Origin: Taenia hydatigena
Lineage: Eukaryota > Platyhelminthes > Cestoda > Cyclophyllidea > Taeniidae
NCBI GenBank assembly: GCA_036345935.2
Contig: JADWOT020000004.1
Span: forward strand, 5,614,168-5,678,167
DNA length: 64,000 nucleotides
Direction: 5' to 3'
The notes beneath the pieces were generated by a model, which did no database searches, had not been told where the DNA came from, and was given only the letters and a program-made list of their open reading frames with translations. The position numbers and the translations under genes are program-made. Of the stretch, positions 62,101 to 64,000 are shown piece by piece. Numbering within the stretch: the first letter of the stretch is position 1; each line of letters starts with the position of its first letter.

Positions 62101-64000
62101 GTGTCAAAAATTGCTCCGACCTCTGTTCGAGTACAGTCATGAGCTCGTCAGTAATGTCTAACTGCAAGGAAGGATGGTCACGGTGGACGCCTGACCTAAC
62201 GAGGTCGTGTTCACTTTAGTCTTAAGTGCTGTAAGATGACGATTGACAGCTAGAGTGTCACCGGAGTGGAATTTTAACAAAGTCGTCCGTCATGCCTCGA
62301 TGCCGTCAAAGCTGTTGAACATAAGCCCAGCGAGACGTCTAGACCAGCAACAACGTACTATCCCACTTCAAATGGTACTGAGCCAGTGAGATGACTTGGT
62401 CTGGGTGCAAAAGAAAGGCGCCGAACTTGTCGACAGGGTGAGGAATAAAGCCCATCTCGTGGTTCTTCGTTGCTCTTCACTATAAATTACGTTGAATACT
62501 TTTTATGGGGAAAAAATAATTCTATCCCAAGCTTTTTTTCCCCACACTCATAGTTTACAAAAAGAGTGAATGACGCTTAACGAATGACTGTTGCGTCAGC
62601 TTTCTGGGGCAGATAAAGAGAGGGAAGTGAACAATAAAGTGGAACACTGCCATCGTCCAAATTCTCGCCCCTCCTCACTGCTAGCCATCGCAGCATGCTT
62701 CAGCAATTTTAATGGTGCTGGACTAAAAATAGTAATTTAATATGTTCCTTCTTTTTAAAACAAAATAAAAATAAATCAACATTCATTTTTCAAGAAGACG
62801 CAACTTCATAAATTTTATCATTTAAGGGAGTAGATAATGCGTTTGGCTGGAGGAGGAGAAAAGTTCATTTTTTAGTCGTCCACGCATCAAATTTATGCGG
62901 TGCACAGTCTTAAATAAAAAAGGACTATTTTAAGAATTGAATACAGTACATCGAAAAGCTAATTGTAGACCAGCTAAATTTTATCCAAATTGCCTAGGCA
63001 AACCTGGACGATAGTACTCATGTGGAGAGAGTAGTATGTGTCTAGCGAAGCCGGTTTTGGCACGAAAACGTGGCGTATGTAACGCCAGAAATTAAAGACA
63101 TTTGTTAGCCTTAGGATACAATGGGTTTTAGGATTTTACAATTGTTGCATCATAGCTCATTTCCTTTATTTCAGTTTCTCATTCACGTTTCTGGCCCCAT
63201 GCCACAGTCTTGGGGTGTATCTCACCTCCTTCTGGTGACCATGGAAAAAGGCTCAGGGCTTACTTAATGTGCCACATCACAGCTCCCAACAGGTTGTTTG
63301 GGCTGGCTTTAGACCTGCAATTCATGAGCCGGGGCAACTCGCCATCAAACTTTTTGGCGACGGGACCTCCGTTCTTCATTCAACCAGTCGCATGATTAAT
63401 GACCTGAGTGCAGAGCTTGGTGGAACACGGAAGTCTTAAAATAGTCCACCCTGCAGCATGATGAAAAGACTTTTTCTTGATGAAATTTACTAACCAGCTT
63501 AGTACAAGTGGAGTTGAAATGCCTCAACAAAGCTCACAGTTTTTACCGGAGTAAATGATAAGTGTGAAAGGATAAGTTACCTCAAGATGGCGAGAAAGCA
63601 CCCTTATTCGGAGAGTTTTTTAAATGCATCCTGATTAAGTAGAAATTTGATGTGGAGTAGAAAATATGAGTACAATCGGGGCGCGAAAAGTTTAAAGGAG
63701 ACGCATCGCCTTCAGCAGGGTTCGCTTTCCATCATCCCCTTAAAATGCCACAACACAGGCTTTTAAAACAATTTTTAAAGAGCATTACAAGATCCCCTCG
63801 TTGTGTTTAAATTTTTCTAGTTGTTTTGTCTTAAAAAATTAAAGATTTTTTGTCAAAGACTAAAAAAGTTACGAGTTGATAGCCCGGTAATGTGGGGAGG
63901 GGGTTCGGTTTTTGCTACACTTCAAATTAAAAGCATAATTTTTGACTGTTCTCAAGCTAAAATTATTAGCACCGACGCCAAACTCGGTGCTTTTGCTTGC
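59164..64000. other. Upstream/intergenic region with no supported gene
   Basis: Only short open frames. A minus-strand frame at 61772-61960 (starting MPPTSSTSNFELLCQK, A at -3) looks mildly coding-like. Its one good donor-like GTAGGT leaves a phase incompatible with PDE4 exon 2. A GC-richer patch near 63180-63420 is also unexplained. I see nothing else. Confidence 0.45.

Overview
This is a eukaryotic (metazoan) genomic window dominated by one large intron-rich gene on the minus strand. The gene is a cAMP-specific 3',5'-cyclic nucleotide phosphodiesterase of the PDE4 (dunce) family. It can be assembled from sequence alone. Fourteen coding exons between 48432 and 1153, all with GT-AG junctions and consistent phase, give a 2436-base open frame that would encode 811 residues. 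The protein has regulatory UCR1 with a PKA-type Arg-Arg-Thr-Ser site, UCR2, an unusually long Ala/Gly-rich linker, the complete catalytic domain and a short Thr-rich tail. Six consecutive catalytic exons have lengths of 99, 165, 100, 155, 123 and 183 bases, which as I remember them are the vertebrate PDE4 exon sizes. The protein itself is clearly divergent from both insect and vertebrate forms. Together with long AT-rich introns and many microsatellites, this suggests an invertebrate, and a flatworm (fluke or tapeworm) is my best guess. I cannot prove the species.

Layout. 1-1152 is 3' flank or 3'UTR. 1153-12635 holds the catalytic exons. 19015-21430 holds the linker exons. 27550-31320 holds UCR2 and the second half of UCR1, including a 53-base microexon at 27917-27969. 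46508-46690 holds the first half of UCR1. 48191-48432 is a first coding exon with a good start context. 48433-64000 is upstream sequence holding at least one further probable first exon (54449-54525) and weaker candidates. A second N-terminus is encoded by a long open exon (31216-32024) that runs straight into the UCR1 exon. The window therefore appears to show a multi-promoter PDE4 locus producing several N-terminally distinct isoforms, as in vertebrates and Drosophila, but with different N-terminal sequences.

Other content is sparse. A 457-bp direct repeat pair (about 99% identical, 10.9 kb apart) brackets exons 7-9. A decayed PIF1-helicase-like fragment lies in intron 7. Two short pieces resemble the 3' end of a non-LTR retrotransposon, a diverged ~105-bp repeat pair lies upstream, and there are numerous microsatellites. 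A GC-rich coding-like frame in intron 9 and a possible small mitochondrial-type protein gene upstream (58210-58497) are unresolved. I found no rRNA, convincing tRNA, CRISPR or prokaryote-type features. No second well-supported protein gene is visible, and long stretches of intron hold nothing I can name.
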